This document shows, in pieces, positions 46,842 to 54,942 of a stretch of DNA of 64,000 nt; the stretch's first letter is position 1; each line of letters begins with the position of its first letter. The stretch is taken from NCBI RefSeq assembly GCF_001610975.1, contig NZ_CP013342.1, positions 992,001-1,056,000 of the forward strand, read 5' to 3'. The notes under the pieces are model-generated. The model worked only from the letters and a program-made list of their open reading frames with translations, did no database searches and was not told the DNA's origin. The position numbers were made by a program, and so were the translations under genes. This DNA comes from Sphingopyxis terrae subsp. terrae NBRC 15098. Its GTDB lineage: Bacteria; Pseudomonadota; Alphaproteobacteria; Sphingomonadales; Sphingomonadaceae.

Positions 46842-47194
46842 TTGAATGCGGGCGCGCCGCCAGCGGTACGCTGGTGGCTCGCGGCGCTTTTCCTCGGTTC
46901 GGCACCATAACGGTCGGCCTTTGGCTGAGCCAAAGCTTCCCGCAAGACAGCTTCGCCGCCGAGCCGGGCTACGGTGCACCGGTGCTTGCCTTCGAGTTCG
47001 CGGGTGGGCAGGACGATCTTCTCGCGATCTTCGGACCCGATAGCGACGCGCGGCAGGCCGGGCGCGTCGCCGCAATGCGGGGCCGTCCACTCCTCGTCGC
47101 ACCCACCGAGCTACCCCTTCGCCCTGTCGTCCGCCCGTCCGCGCGCCGCCCGGCGAGCCCGCCCGCGACCGGTTTCGGGCGCCGCAGGCGCTGA
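46842..47194 (+). pseudogene. Probable decayed membrane-protein gene between zur and the fumarase gene
   Basis: The 422-nt interval after zur has no intact gene. One frame from TTG 46842 reads like a membrane/signal start (RWWLAALFLGSAP) and then stops. Another frame from 46874 reads EPGYGAPVLAFEFAGGQDDL and LAIFGPDSDARQAGRVAAM, which looks like a real protein segment, before turning into Arg/Pro-rich noise. The sense parts lie in different frames, which suggests frameshifts in a former gene. The remaining ~65 nt before the fumarase gene hold its promoter and ribosome-binding site. Assignment is tentative. Confidence 0.35.
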
Positions 47195-47262
47195 CCCCTT
47201 TCCGTTGCCGCGATGCGGGTCTAGGGAAACCGCGACTCACGAAACCGGGCAAAGGGCTGCAC

Positions 47263-48786
47263 ATGAACACCGTCATCATCCGCGAGGACGACCTCATCGA
47301 AACCGTCGCCGACGCGCTCCAGTACATCAGCTATTTTCACCCGATGGACTATATCCGCGCCCTGGGCGCTGCCTATGAGCGCGAAGTTTCGCCCGCTGCG
47401 AAAGACGCGATGGCGCAGATCCTCTCGAACAGCCGCATGTGCGCCGAGGGGCACCGCCCTATCTGCCAGGACACGGGCATCGTCACCGTGTTCGTCAAAT
47501 GGGGCATGGACTGCCGCCTCGACAGCCCCCGCAGCCTGCAGCAGGTCGTCGACGAAGGGGTCCGCCGTGCCTATCTCCACCCCGACAACAAGCTGCGCGC
47601 CTCGATCCTCGCCGACCCGGCGTTCAGCCGCGTCAATACCAAGGACAACACGCCGTCGGTGCTGAATGTCGAAATGGTCCCCGGCGACAAGGTGCATATC
47701 GACGTCGCGGCGAAGGGCGGCGGCAGCGAGAACAAGTCGAAGTTCAAGATGATGAACCCGTCGGATTCGATCGTCGACTGGGTGCTCGAAATGGTGCCCC
47801 AGATGGGCGCCGGCTGGTGCCCCCCCGGCATGCTCGGCATCGGCATCGGCGGCACTGCCGAAAAGGCGATGCTGCTGGCCAAACAGTCGCTGATGGACCC
47901 GATCGACATGACCGAATTGCTCGCGCGCGGGCCGAGCAATCCGACCGAGGAACTGCGCATCGAGCTGTATGAAAAGGTCAATGCGCTCGGCATCGGCGCG
48001 CAGGGGCTTGGCGGCCTCGCGACCGTGCTCGACATCAAGATCAAGGATTGGCCGACCCACGCCGCGTCTAAGCCGGTCGCCATGATCCCCAATTGCGCCG
48101 CGACCCGCCACGCGCATGTCACGCTTGATGGCAGCGGCCCCGCCTATCTCGAAAAGCCGGTGCTCGCCGACTATCCGCAGATCGACTGGGCTCCCGACAG
48201 CGCCGCGAAACGCGTCGACCTTGACACGCTGACGCCCGAAGTCGTTGCCAGCTGGAAACAGGGCGACCGCATCCTTCTCAATGGCAAGATGCTCACCGGC
48301 CGCGATGCCGCGCACAAGCGCATCGCCGACATGCTCGCCAAGGGCGAAGAGCTGCCCGTCGAATTCAAGGGCCGCGTCATCTATTATGTCGGCCCGGTCG
48401 ATCCGGTGGGCGAAGAAATCGTCGGCCCCGCCGGCCCCACCACCGCGACGCGCATGGACAAATTCATGGACATGATGCTCGATCAGGGGCTGCTCGCCTG
48501 CGTCGGCAAGGCCGAACGCGGCCCCGCCGCGACGCAGGCGATCGCCAAGCACAAGAGCGCCTATCTGATGGCGGTCGGAGGCGCAGCCTATCTCGTGGCG
48601 CGCGCGATCAAGGGCAGCAAGGTCGTCGGCTTCGCCGACCTCGGCATGGAGGCGATCTACGAATTCGAGGTCAAGGACTTCCCCGTCACCGTCGCGGTCG
48701 ACAGCGAAGGCCAGAATGTCCACGTCAACGCGCCGAAAATCTGGCAAAAGCGGATCAAGGACGAAGGGCTGCTCGAGAAAGCCTAA
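47263..48786 (+). CDS. fumA: Class I fumarate hydratase (4Fe-4S)
   Basis: Interconverts fumarate and malate in the TCA cycle with an oxygen-sensitive [4Fe-4S] cluster. A 507-residue single-chain class I enzyme: the N-terminal alpha part includes RPICQDTGIVTVFVKWG, GGGSENKSKFKMM and a cluster-Cys region GWCPPGMLGIGIGG, and NCAATRHAHV; the C-terminal beta part has DGRVIYYVGPVDPV-like sequence and GPTTATRMDKFMDMML, LACVGKAERG. The length matches fumarases A/B. It is a single-gene unit followed by a palindromic repeat. Confidence 0.95.
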   Translation: MNTVIIREDDLIETVADALQYISYFHPMDYIRALGAAYEREVSPAAKDAMAQILSNSRMCAEGHRPICQDTGIVTVFVKWGMDCRLDSPRSLQQVVDEGVRRAYLHPDNKLRASILADPAFSRVNTKDNTPSVLNVEMVPGDKVHIDVAAKGGGSENKSKFKMMNPSDSIVDWVLEMVPQMGAGWCPPGMLGIGIGGTAEKAMLLAKQSLMDPIDMTELLARGPSNPTEELRIELYEKVNALGIGAQGLGGLATVLDIKIKDWPTHAASKPVAMIPNCAATRHAHVTLDGSGPAYLEKPVLADYPQIDWAPDSAAKRVDLDTLTPEVVASWKQGDRILLNGKMLTGRDAAHKRIADMLAKGEELPVEFKGRVIYYVGPVDPVGEEIVGPAGPTTATRMDKFMDMMLDQGLLACVGKAERGPAATQAIAKHKSAYLMAVGGAAYLVARAIKGSKVVGFADLGMEAIYEFEVKDFPVTVAVDSEGQNVHVNAPKIWQKRIKDEGLLEKA

Positions 48787-48810
48787 CCATCAAAGGCTGC
48801 TCTTTCGTTC

Positions 48811-48840
48811 CCGTCACCCCGGCAAAGATCGGGGTCTCGC
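48811..48840. repeat. Palindromic intergenic repeat (REP-like)
   Basis: CCGTCACCCCGG followed by CAAAGAT and CGGGGTCTCG. The paired arms are ACCCCG (48816-48821) and CGGGGT (48830-48835). It lies 24 nt after the fumarase gene stop and is of the same general type as the repeats at 13397-13418 and 45774-45796. Confidence 0.5.
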
Positions 48841-48912
48841 CGGTGCATCCTTGCCATCTCCTCCAATTTGAAGAACACTCCCTCACGGCATACACAGCAT
48901 AGGGGACGCGTG

Positions 48913-50448
48913 ATGGATTTCCGGGAGCTTGACCGATTGGACCGCCGCGCATTGCTGCGCGGCACTGCGATGCTGGGCGCGGGTGCGATGATGATACGGC
49001 CGCTGCCGACGCTCGCCGCAAGCGGCCCGATGGCAGCGATCCGCAAGGCGGCCGAGGCCGGCAAGGAGGCGTCGGTCAAGCGGCTGCGCGACTGGATCGC
49101 CCTGCCCTCGATCGCGGCTGAAAATCGCAACATGGCCGAAGGTGCGGCCTATACGGCCGAACTTGCGAGGGACGCGGGCTTTTCAAATGTCGAGATCATT
49201 CCGACCGACGGCCAGCCTGGGGTGTTCGGTACCATCGATGTCGGCGCGCCGCGCACCCTTGGCATCTATTTCATGTACGATGTGAAACAGTTCGACCCTG
49301 CCGAATGGTCGTCGCCGCCGCTCGAAGGCAAGATGGTCGACAAGCCGGGCTTTGGTCTGTCGATCGTCGGGCGCGGCGCGGTGAACCAGAAGGGGCCCGA
49401 GGCGACCTTCCTCGCGGCGCTTCACGCGATCCGCGCTGCCAAGGCGAAATTGCCCGTCAACATCGTCCTGATCTGCGAGGGCGAGGAGGAGATCGGATCG
49501 CCACATTTCCGCCAGGTCGCAACCAAACCGAACGTGCTCGCCGCGCTCAAGAAATGCGACGGCATTTTCATCCCCTTCGCCTCGCAGGACAAGACCGGCG
49601 CAGTCGATGTCAATCTGGGGTCGAAGGGCATCATCGAACTTGAACTGATCGCCAGCGGTGAAAAATGGGGCCGGGGCCCCCAGGGCGACGTTCATTCCAG
49701 CCTGAAGGCGATGCTCGATTCGCCGGCGTGGCGGTTGGTGCAGGCGCTCCAGACGCTCGTCACGCCCGACGGTAACACGCCGGCGATCGAGGGCTGGTTC
49801 GAAAATGTCCGTCCGCTTACCGAGCGCGAAAAGATGCTGATCCGCGAAGCCGCAAAGGGCGCTGACGAGGCGGCCGAAAAGCAGGCGCTCGGCGTCAATG
49901 TCTGGATCGACAACCTCAAATATGACGATGCGCTGATCCGGCTCGCGCAGGAACCGACGGTCAATATCGAAGGGTTGGTCGCGGGCTACACCGGTCCCGG
50001 CGGCAAGACGATCCTTCCCGGCCGCGCGGTGGCGAAGCTCGACCTGCGCCTCGTCCCTAACCAGACGCGCGCCGAGGCCGAAAAGAAGCTGCGCGCCCAC
50101 CTCGACAAGCATGGCTTCACCGATGTCGAGATGAACGTGTCGGGCGGTTACGATCCGACCGAAGTCGCCGAGGACAGCCGCCTCGTCCGTACCGAGCTTG
50201 CCACCTACAAGGCGCTGGGCGTCAAGGCGAACATCAACGCGCGTCTGGCGGGAAGCTGGCCGGGCGCGACCTTCACCGCGCCGCCCGTGTCGATCCCCGC
50301 CGCCCATTTCGGCATTGGCCACGGGTCGGGCGCGCACGCGCCGAACGAATATTATCTGATCGATTCGACCAATCCCAAGGTCGCGGGCATGGTCGATGCG
50401 ACGATGGGTTTCGCCGAATTTCTCTATACTCTCGCCGCGATCAAATGA
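48913..50448 (+). CDS. M20-family protein with altered metal site, Tat-type signal
   Basis: A 511-residue protein of the M20 (carnosinase/CPG2-type) fold. The N-terminus has a twin-arginine motif, DRRALLRG, before a hydrophobic stretch ending near residue 35, so export folded by Tat is likely. The EGEEEIGS segment (189-196) with the catalytic Glu, the dimerisation domain and the C-terminal HAPNE are kept. But the first zinc ligand His (canonical GHYDV) is Met121 in FMYDV, and the bridging Asp (canonical ASDDKG) is Asn158 in AVNQKG. Normal dinuclear zinc peptidase activity is therefore doubtful. ATG 48913 has AGGGGA upstream. Confidence 0.85.
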   Translation: MDFRELDRLDRRALLRGTAMLGAGAMMIRPLPTLAASGPMAAIRKAAEAGKEASVKRLRDWIALPSIAAENRNMAEGAAYTAELARDAGFSNVEIIPTDGQPGVFGTIDVGAPRTLGIYFMYDVKQFDPAEWSSPPLEGKMVDKPGFGLSIVGRGAVNQKGPEATFLAALHAIRAAKAKLPVNIVLICEGEEEIGSPHFRQVATKPNVLAALKKCDGIFIPFASQDKTGAVDVNLGSKGIIELELIASGEKWGRGPQGDVHSSLKAMLDSPAWRLVQALQTLVTPDGNTPAIEGWFENVRPLTEREKMLIREAAKGADEAAEKQALGVNVWIDNLKYDDALIRLAQEPTVNIEGLVAGYTGPGGKTILPGRAVAKLDLRLVPNQTRAEAEKKLRAHLDKHGFTDVEMNVSGGYDPTEVAEDSRLVRTELATYKALGVKANINARLAGSWPGATFTAPPVSIPAAHFGIGHGSGAHAPNEYYLIDSTNPKVAGMVDATMGFAEFLYTLAAIK

Positions 50449-50903
50449 CCGGCGATCTCAACGGGGTCGCCCATGTCATCCTGACCGCCGGCGATTTCGC
50501 GCGTTCGACGGCTTTCTGGCGCGACCTCATCGGCTATCTCGAGCTCAAGGTCGTACTCGACAGCGACGCGATGCTTTACGGCGTCGGCGGCCGCACCGCG
50601 ATCGGCATCCGGACCGGCAGCCCGGAAAATGCCGGAAAACGCTTCGATCAGGGCGCGCCGGGGCTGCATCATGCCTGTTTCCGGATGCGCGATCGGGACG
50701 CGGTCGACCGCCTCTATGCCTTTTTGAAGGACCGCAGCGACATCGTCTTCGTCCACGGCCCGCAGGAGGAGCCCTGGGCGCCGGGCTATTATTCGATCCT
50801 CTTTGAAGACCCCGACGGCATCCGCATCGAATTCAACCACGTCCCCGGCGTCGGCCTGCTCGAAGCGGGCCGCGAGATCGGCGGCGCCGAAATCTTCGAT
50901 TAA
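50445..50903 (+). CDS. VOC family protein (glyoxalase-like)
   Basis: A 152-residue vicinal-oxygen-chelate protein. It begins GVAHVILTAGDFARSTAFWRDLIGYL, has GLHHACFRMRDRDAVDRLY in the middle and FEDPDGIRIEFNHVPG at the end, giving the usual His/His/Glu ligand positions. It may be a lyase, isomerase or dioxygenase; the substrate is unknown. The ATG overlaps the stop of the M20-like gene (ATGA), so the two are coupled. It is convergent with the DUF481 gene and overlaps it by 4 nt. Confidence 0.87.
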   Translation: MTGDLNGVAHVILTAGDFARSTAFWRDLIGYLELKVVLDSDAMLYGVGGRTAIGIRTGSPENAGKRFDQGAPGLHHACFRMRDRDAVDRLYAFLKDRSDIVFVHGPQEEPWAPGYYSILFEDPDGIRIEFNHVPGVGLLEAGREIGGAEIFD

Positions 50904-52057
50904 AAGCCGTAAACGAGGGTGAAGCGGGTCAGCGTATCGACCGTCTTGACTCCCGCCGGCGGATGGGTGTCGATGTCGGCCGAATAGGAAACCCGCGCCG
51001 ACAGCGCGCCCGAAAGCTTCGCATTGAGCGCGGTCAGCGAGCTGGTGGTCGTCGTGCGATCGCCGACGATCGTCGAGGCGACCTGCGTCAGCCGCAGGTT
51101 CGGCGACATCTGCCACCCGAAATCGAGCCCCGCGAGCCCGGTGAGCTCGCTCTCAAGCCCACCCGCAACCAGTTCGGTCTGCCGCCACGCCGGGCCGGCT
51201 TTCAGGTTGAGCGTCATCTTCTTGCCGTCGATCAGCTTGTAGCCAAGCCCGCCCGACGCGCTCCAGCGCGCATCGAACCCCTGCATCCGGTCGCGCTCCC
51301 ACCGGCCCAGGCCAAAGCCAAAGGCACGGTCGCCCATGCGGATTTGCGGTTCATATTCGGCAAGATATTTCTCGATCGTCGTCTTGCCATTGGTGCGCTG
51401 ATAATCGGACTGAACGCGGAAGCGCTGATCCCAGTCCAGCCCCTTGCGCGCCAGTGCGATCCCCGCACTGAGCCCCGTCGAGCTCGAATTGCCCGAACTG
51501 TGCGAGGCACCGATCTGCCCCTCGCCCTTCCAATGCTGCCAGAATTTCGCGCTCGCCAGCCGCGCTCGCGCCGCATCGGCCGCCGCCTGCTTCTCGGCCG
51601 CGCGCTTGGCGCGATAATCGACCAGCAGCGCATCGATGTCGGCGACCTGTGCGGGGCTGGTCTTTTTGGCAAGCGCCCCCACCGCTTCCACATCGCCGTC
51701 CTTCTTGCTCGCCATGGCGGCGGCCAGCATCTGGAGGACCGGATCACGCTCGGGCTCCCGCTTGGTTCGCGCGCGCCAGGCCGAGAGGATCGCGTCGATT
51801 TCATCGAGCGATCGCGGATTGGTCGCCTTGGCGAGCGCCACCACGGTTTCCACATCCTTGCGCTCGCCGCTATCGATAGCGGCGCCAATCATCGCGCGCA
51901 CCGGATCGGGCAAGGGCAAGGGCCGCACCTCCATCGCCGCCGTGACCGCCGGCACCGTCGCGGCGGGCAGCGCCGGACCGGTAACGGCGGCATGCGCCGG
52001 CGGCGCGCCGACAGCGGTCAGGAGAATGGCAACCGGCAGCGGCGCGAACTGTCTCAT
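50900..52057 (-). CDS. DUF481 family outer membrane protein
   Basis: A 385-residue exported protein with a signal peptide (cleavage after AHA, about residue 23). Residues 25-165 form a helical, charged periplasmic region containing two similar KDVETVVALAKATNPRSLDEID / GDVEAVGALAKKTSPAQVADID repeats. From about 170 a beta-barrel of the DUF481 type follows (GEGQIGASHSSGNSSSTGLS), ending in the aromatic FTLVYGF expected for BAM insertion. DUF481 proteins are salt-stress-linked outer membrane proteins of unknown function; the N-terminal repeat region is an addition. Confidence 0.86.
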   Translation of the reverse strand: MRQFAPLPVAILLTAVGAPPAHAAVTGPALPAATVPAVTAAMEVRPLPLPDPVRAMIGAAIDSGERKDVETVVALAKATNPRSLDEIDAILSAWRARTKREPERDPVLQMLAAAMASKKDGDVEAVGALAKKTSPAQVADIDALLVDYRAKRAAEKQAAADAARARLASAKFWQHWKGEGQIGASHSSGNSSSTGLSAGIALARKGLDWDQRFRVQSDYQRTNGKTTIEKYLAEYEPQIRMGDRAFGFGLGRWERDRMQGFDARWSASGGLGYKLIDGKKMTLNLKAGPAWRQTELVAGGLESELTGLAGLDFGWQMSPNLRLTQVASTIVGDRTTTTSSLTALNAKLSGALSARVSYSADIDTHPPAGVKTVDTLTRFTLVYGF

Positions 52058-52188
52058 CGAACGGGATCCTTCTTGTGGGGATGCCCCGGGTGATTGTCCC
52101 CGGGACCGGTTTTCCGATCGGGCGTAGAGCCGTGCCGCCGCTCTTAACCGCAAAGCCGCTGGCATTTCCACCCATTAGGCCCCATTTG

Positions 52189-52470
52189 ATGCGCATGTGG
52201 ATCGCGATCATCGCCATTTTCTGCGCCGGGGTGGGCAATTTCGCAATGCACCGCGCCTTCATGGAAAGCGACGATCCGCTGGTACAGCAGATGGTCCGGC
52301 CGCTCGCCGACAAGGTGGGTCCGCACATCACCTACGTGTTCGAATTCCTGCTCCTCGTCGGCGCCATGGCGATCGCGACGCGCAACTGGTTCACCGCGAT
52401 GCTGCTTTATGGCCTCTACACCATCTTCAACGCGATGGCGTTCAGCTGGGTGATGAATCGTCCGCGGTAA
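52189..52470 (+). CDS. Small membrane protein, function unknown
   Basis: A 93-residue hydrophobic protein with probably three membrane helices: RMWIAIIAIFCAGVGNFAM at the start, ITYVFEFLLLVGAMAIA, and FTAMLLYGLYTIFNAMAFSW. Similar small proteins occur across sphingomonads without an assigned role. ATG 52189 is likely; 52195 is possible. The ribosome-binding site is weak. It is divergent from the DUF481 gene. Confidence 0.72.
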   Translation: MRMWIAIIAIFCAGVGNFAMHRAFMESDDPLVQQMVRPLADKVGPHITYVFEFLLLVGAMAIATRNWFTAMLLYGLYTIFNAMAFSWVMNRPR

Positions 52471-52560
52471 GCGGCTGAGGAATGCCATTATCTTGGCAGC
52501 GCAGCACCCCGCACGAGACTGCTCCCTTTACTTGCCCATCCACCTTCCTATGTCGGTTTG

Positions 52561-53145
52561 ATGGTCAGCCCCGCGCCCTCGCTTCCCAAATCCTTTGCGC
52601 AGCTTTCGCCGGCCGAGGCCGCCGAATTGCTCGCGGCGCGCAAACTGCCGCCGGTCGAAAGCTGGCATCCGACGCGTACGGGCGACAGCGCGATGGAAAT
52701 CCGCGCCGATGGCAGCTGGTATCATGAAGGCGGCCGGATCAACCGCCCGGCGATGGTGAAGCTTTTTTCGACCATCCTGCGCCGCGAACCCGATGGCGGC
52801 CATGTCCTCGTCACCCCGGCCGAAAAACTGGCGATTGCCGTCGAGGATACCGCCTTCCGCGCCGTCGAGATGAAAAGCGAGGGCGACGGCGCGGCGCGCA
52901 CGCTGCTGTTCCGTCTCGACACCGACGATCTGGTCATGGCGGGCGCCGATCATCCGCTGTCCTTCGGACACGACCCCGACCGGCCCGACCCGCGGCTCCA
53001 TGTGCGCGGCGCGATCGGCAACGGGCTGGAGGCGCGCATCGACCGCGCGCTCTATTACGAGATTGTCGAGATGGCGCTGGCCGAAGGCGGCGATCCGCCT
53101 GCCATCTGGTCGAACGGCGCCTGCTTTCCGCTGGTGGGCCGCTGA
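52561..53145 (+). CDS. DUF1285 family protein
   Basis: A 194-residue soluble protein. It matches DUF1285 by its IRADGSWYHEGGRINRPAMV and LFSTILRREPDGGHVLVTPAEKL segments, and the C-terminal ALYYEIVEMALAEG. Structures in this family are beta-rich and of unknown function. It is the first of three tightly coupled genes (DUF1285, Nudix hydrolase, CCA-adding enzyme), its stop overlapping the next ATG by one base (TGATG); this triplet is conserved in alphaproteobacteria. ATG 52561 directly follows an in-frame TTG. Confidence 0.88.
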   Translation: MVSPAPSLPKSFAQLSPAEAAELLAARKLPPVESWHPTRTGDSAMEIRADGSWYHEGGRINRPAMVKLFSTILRREPDGGHVLVTPAEKLAIAVEDTAFRAVEMKSEGDGAARTLLFRLDTDDLVMAGADHPLSFGHDPDRPDPRLHVRGAIGNGLEARIDRALYYEIVEMALAEGGDPPAIWSNGACFPLVGR

Positions 53146-53735
53146 TGCTCTCGGCAAAGCTGCGCGATGCGCTCGACAATCTGCTTCCCGATCATGGCGA
53201 AGATGAGGGCTATCTGCTCCATCGCGGCGATTCGCTGCGCGACGCAGCAGTGCTGATCGCCTTCACCGACCGGCCCGACCCCGGCGTCATCCTGACCCAG
53301 CGGCCGCAATGGCTGCGCAGCCATGCGGGACAGGTCGCCTTTCCGGGCGGCAAGATCGATCCCGGCGATACTGATGCGGTCGATGCGGCGCTGCGCGAAG
53401 CCGAAGAGGAAATCGGCCTGCACCGCCGCGATGTCGCGGTCGCCGGGACGACCGACGCCTATCGTTCGGGCAGCGGCTATCACATCACCCCGGTCCTCGG
53501 CGTCATCCCGCCCGACCTGCCGCTCGATCCCAATCCCGACGAGGTCGAGGACTGGTTCGAAGTGCCGCTCGACATCCTGTTCGATCCCGCCAATTACGAA
53601 CGCCAGCAGGCGCATTGGCAAGGGCAGGTGCGCCGCTATTATGACATGCATTGGCAGGGACGGCGGATCTGGGGCGTGACGGCGGATATCATCATCAATC
53701 TGGCGCGGCGGCTGCCGCCCGGCTGGCATCGCTGA
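53145..53735 (+). CDS. CoA pyrophosphatase-type Nudix hydrolase
   Basis: A 196-residue Nudix protein of the CoA diphosphatase (NudL) subgroup. The subgroup motif is VILTQRPQWLRSHAGQVAFP, running into the Nudix box GGKIDPGDTDAVDAALREAE-EEIGL, with the REAEEE core conserved and Asp in place of the first Glu. It cleaves CoA or related dinucleotides. The C-terminal VTADIIINLARRL is typical. It is coupled by overlap with the DUF1285 gene and followed at once by the CCA-adding enzyme gene. Confidence 0.92.
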   Translation: MLSAKLRDALDNLLPDHGEDEGYLLHRGDSLRDAAVLIAFTDRPDPGVILTQRPQWLRSHAGQVAFPGGKIDPGDTDAVDAALREAEEEIGLHRRDVAVAGTTDAYRSGSGYHITPVLGVIPPDLPLDPNPDEVEDWFEVPLDILFDPANYERQQAHWQGQVRRYYDMHWQGRRIWGVTADIIINLARRLPPGWHR

Positions 53736-53748
53736 GATGGGGGTAACG

Positions 53749-54942
53749 ATGCTGCCCGATGCCGCGTGGCGCGGCCGCGCCGGGTTGCGCCGGATCGTCG
53801 CCGCGCTCGGCGCCGAGGCGGTGAAGATCGTCGGCGGGGCGGTGCGCGATACGCTGCTTGGCCTGCCCGTGACCGACATCGACCTTGCGACCCCGCTGTT
53901 GCCGCAAGAGGTGACGCGGCGGCTCGAGGCGGCCGATATCAAGGTCATTCCGACCGGCATCGCGCACGGCACGGTGACCGCGATCGCGAGCGGCGATCAT
54001 CACGAGATCACGACGCTGCGCCGCGATGTCGAAACCGACGGCCGCCGCGCCACGATCGCTTTCGCCGACGACTGGCGCGAGGATGCGGCGCGGCGCGACT
54101 TCACGATCAATGCGCTCTACGCCGATCCGCTGACCGGCGCGGTCGATGACTGGTTCGGCGGGCTTGCCGATCTGCAGGCCGGCTGCGTCCGCTTCATCGG
54201 CGATGCAGCAACCCGGATCGCCGAGGATCATCTGCGCATCCTGCGCTTCTATCGCTTTGCGGCGCGTTTCGGGGACGGCGAGCTCGAACCCGTCAGCCAC
54301 GCCGCGGTGACCGCCGCGCGCCAGTCGCTCAAGAGTCTGTCGCGCGAGCGCATCGCCGACGAGTTGACCAAGATATTGTCGCTTCCCGATCCGCGCGCAA
54401 TCGTCGGCCAGATGGCAGCCGACGGCATCTTCACGGTGATCCTGCCCGAACTCGATCCGGGGTTTGCGACCGCGCTCGACCGCTTGCTCGCCAATGAAAG
54501 CGCGGCGGCGGCTGCACCCGCGTCGCTGCGGCGGCTCGCCGCGCTGTTGCCCGCCGACGCCGGCATCGCCGATCAGGTCGCGAGCCGGCTGCGCCTGTCG
54601 ACGCGGCAACGCAAGCATCTGTCGGCGATCAGCGCGTATCGCCACGACGCGCGGCCGGTTCGTCAGCTTGCCCATGCCATCGGGATCGAGGCGGCGCGCG
54701 ACGCGCGGCTGCTCGGTGGGAATGAGGGTGATGCAGCGGCTGCGGTCGCGGCGCTCGACGGCTGGACCGTGCCGCAGCTTCCGGTGCGCGGCGGCGACAT
54801 CGTTGCACGCGGCATCGCGGCGGGGCCGGAGGTTGCGCGCATCCTGCAAGGCGTCGAGGCGCAATGGGTGGTGGAGGATTATCCGGACGCCGCGCGCGTC
54901 GCGGAGCTGGTCGATCAGATGATCGGGCGGAGCAGCGACTGA
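53749..54942 (+). CDS. cca: CCA tRNA nucleotidyltransferase (PcnB/Cca family)
   Basis: Adds or repairs the CCA end of tRNAs. The polymerase head shows KIVGGAVRDTLLGLPVTDIDLAT with the GG and DxD metal site, followed by RRDFTINALYADP and the RIAEDHLRILRFYRFAARFG motif; the helical body follows. The 397-residue length is normal for alphaproteobacterial class II enzymes. ATG 53749 is preferred because GGGGG lies just upstream; an ATG at 53737 in the same frame is possible. It overlaps the convergent GGDEF-EAL gene by 28 nt. Confidence 0.93.
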   Translation: MLPDAAWRGRAGLRRIVAALGAEAVKIVGGAVRDTLLGLPVTDIDLATPLLPQEVTRRLEAADIKVIPTGIAHGTVTAIASGDHHEITTLRRDVETDGRRATIAFADDWREDAARRDFTINALYADPLTGAVDDWFGGLADLQAGCVRFIGDAATRIAEDHLRILRFYRFAARFGDGELEPVSHAAVTAARQSLKSLSRERIADELTKILSLPDPRAIVGQMAADGIFTVILPELDPGFATALDRLLANESAAAAAPASLRRLAALLPADAGIADQVASRLRLSTRQRKHLSAISAYRHDARPVRQLAHAIGIEAARDARLLGGNEGDAAAAVAALDGWTVPQLPVRGGDIVARGIAAGPEVARILQGVEAQWVVEDYPDAARVAELVDQMIGRSSD

